64,000 bases of DNA, taken from positions 248,001 to 312,000 of the forward strand of contig NZ_VCPD01000004.1 of the NCBI RefSeq assembly GCF_005938215.1, read 5' to 3'. A program made the position numbers and the translations under genes. Below, in pieces: positions 62,900 through 64,000 of the stretch. This DNA comes from Ruegeria sediminis. Lineage in GTDB: Bacteria; Pseudomonadota; Alphaproteobacteria; Rhodobacterales; Rhodobacteraceae. How positions within the stretch are numbered: the stretch's first letter is position 1; every line of letters begins with the position of its first letter. The notes beneath the pieces were generated by a model, which saw only the letters and a program-made list of their open reading frames with translations, did no database searches and was not told the DNA's origin.

Positions 62900-64000
62900 A
62901 TGGGCCCGGTTCGCTACTACACCTCGATTTTCCTGAGACGGTTTCCGTATTTCCTGATCGTCGCCATGATCGTGTCCGCGGCGTCGGTCATCGTGGCGCG
63001 GACGTTGCCTCCGACCTATGTCTCGCATATGCGGCTGATCGTGGAATCGCCCCAGATCCCGGGAAATCTCGCCGCCAGCACCGTCACCACGTCGCCATTC
63101 GAACAGCTGCAGATCATCGAACAGCGCCTTTTGACCAGGCCCGTTCTGCTAGATATCGCGCGGAAACTGCAGGTGCTGCCCGACCAGGCCGATGCCAGTG
63201 CGGATCAGATCGTGGATACGCTGCGCGCCAAGACTGCCATCTGGATCGATTCGGGCCGCAATCAGGCCAACCTGATGACGATCACATACGAAGCCCATAG
63301 CGGCGAAGTGGCCGCGGGCGTATTGAATGAATACCTGACGGAAATCCAGAAACTCGACGTGGCCTACCGCAAGGAACGGGCTTCCGACACGTTGGAGTTC
63401 TTCGAACACGAAGTGGAGCGGCTGAGCAACGAACTCGACAAGCGAAGCGCCCGAATCCTTGAATTCAAGCGAGAAAACTCCGGCGCCCTACCCGAGAGCC
63501 TGCAGTTCCGTCAGGCGCAGCAGGGGGCGCTGCAAACGAATCTGGAACAGACAGATCAGCAGATCTTCTCGCTAAAAAATCAGCGGGAAAGACTTGTGGA
63601 GACTTTCAGTTCCACCGGACAGGTCGTCGGCGTCTCGCCGCAGAACCAGACGCAGGCTCAGCAACAATTGACCCAGTTGCGATCCCAATTGAACAACCAG
63701 TTGGCGGTCTATTCCGAGAACAACCCGCAGATCAAGATTCTCAGGGCCAGAATCTCCAAGCTCGAAGAAACGGTTGCAGTCGAACAGGCGGCCAGCGCTG
63801 CAAACACCAGCGCGCAGACCGGCAATTCGGCCCTGGACATCCAACTCGCACAGATCGACTCGCAGATCGCGGCCCTTGAGGATCAGAGGGTTACGATCTC
63901 GGATCGGTTGAAGCGGCTGACGCTCACGATCGAACAGACGCCGGCCAACGCGATCACCCTGGCGGAACTCCAGCGCGATCACGACAATATCCAGAATCAG
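62900..64000 (+). CDS. Wzz/GumC-like polysaccharide chain-length protein (partial)
   Basis: The frame starts with ATG at 62900, one base after the ATPase stop, and runs off the window end after 367 codons. An N-terminal membrane helix (about residues 16-35) follows YYTSIFLRRFP. The periplasmic part starts with SHMRLIVESPQIPG and continues into long coiled coils (about 165-260 and 265-367, for example HEVERLSNELDKRSARILEF). This is the Wzz/GumC architecture of proteins that control polymer length and link the inner membrane to the export protein. The second membrane helix and any kinase domain lie outside the window. Confidence 0.85.
   Translation, partial: MGPVRYYTSIFLRRFPYFLIVAMIVSAASVIVARTLPPTYVSHMRLIVESPQIPGNLAASTVTTSPFEQLQIIEQRLLTRPVLLDIARKLQVLPDQADASADQIVDTLRAKTAIWIDSGRNQANLMTITYEAHSGEVAAGVLNEYLTEIQKLDVAYRKERASDTLEFFEHEVERLSNELDKRSARILEFKRENSGALPESLQFRQAQQGALQTNLEQTDQQIFSLKNQRERLVETFSSTGQVVGVSPQNQTQAQQQLTQLRSQLNNQLAVYSENNPQIKILRARISKLEETVAVEQAASAANTSAQTGNSALDIQLAQIDSQIAALEDQRVTISDRLKRLTLTIEQTPANAITLAELQRDHDNIQNQ

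Overview
The window looks like a piece of a marine alphaproteobacterial chromosome, most likely the Roseobacter group of Rhodobacteraceae. This is inferred from the GC-rich, alpha-style codon use of most genes, a GT14 glycosyltransferase with the long C-terminal extension typical of that family, a Na+-translocating NQR operon and a glnK-amtB pair. No rRNA or other species marker is present, so no finer placement is possible.

Region 1 (1 to about 12,280) is the right-hand part of an integrated mobile element whose left end lies outside the window. It carries an archaeo-eukaryotic-type primase fused to an SF3-like helicase (42-3083), a cluster of TTGGAGG repeats directly behind it that looks like a replication origin, a DarTG-like ADP-ribosylation toxin/antitoxin pair in reversed order (3587-5422), a CoiA-like nuclease (complement 6009-6722), a lone phage tail tape-measure protein (7112-9961), two very small proteins, and a terminal tyrosine integrase (complement 10447-12045) preceded by a 17-bp direct repeat. 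The gene set resembles a phage satellite or a strongly reduced prophage.

Region 2 (12,280 to 33,072) is core-like chromosome: a GT14 glycosyltransferase and a divergent sulfotransferase, ilvD, a small membrane protein, sseA with a coupled aminotransferase, glnK-amtB, a class A penicillin-binding protein, a UDP-glucuronate-type epimerase, a small lipoprotein, the complete nqrABCDEF operon, a THUMP-type RNA methyltransferase and tRNA-Pro(CGG).

Region 3 (33,481 to the window end) is a large exopolysaccharide locus. It has a GT39-like membrane transferase, an AsnB-type amidotransferase, GtrA, two paralogous beta-helix proteins transcribed divergently, a Caps_synth transferase, an O-antigen-ligase/Wzy-like protein, three sulfotransferases, a polysaccharide deacetylase, a FemAB-like protein, a GT2 enzyme, a flippase, an AlgD-like nucleotide-sugar dehydrogenase, a GT4 enzyme, an outer-membrane beta-barrel, a polysaccharide export protein, a large TPR lipoprotein, a priming sugar transferase, a GspA/ExeA-type ATPase and the start of a Wzz-like chain-length protein. 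This parts list is very close to the exosortase (XrtA)-associated EPS systems, but no exosortase or PEP-CTERM protein is visible here. Together the genes can prime, extend, flip, polymerise, sulfate, deacetylate and export an acidic, probably sulfated polysaccharide. A decayed IS256-type transposase at about 42.55 kb marks past rearrangement inside this locus.
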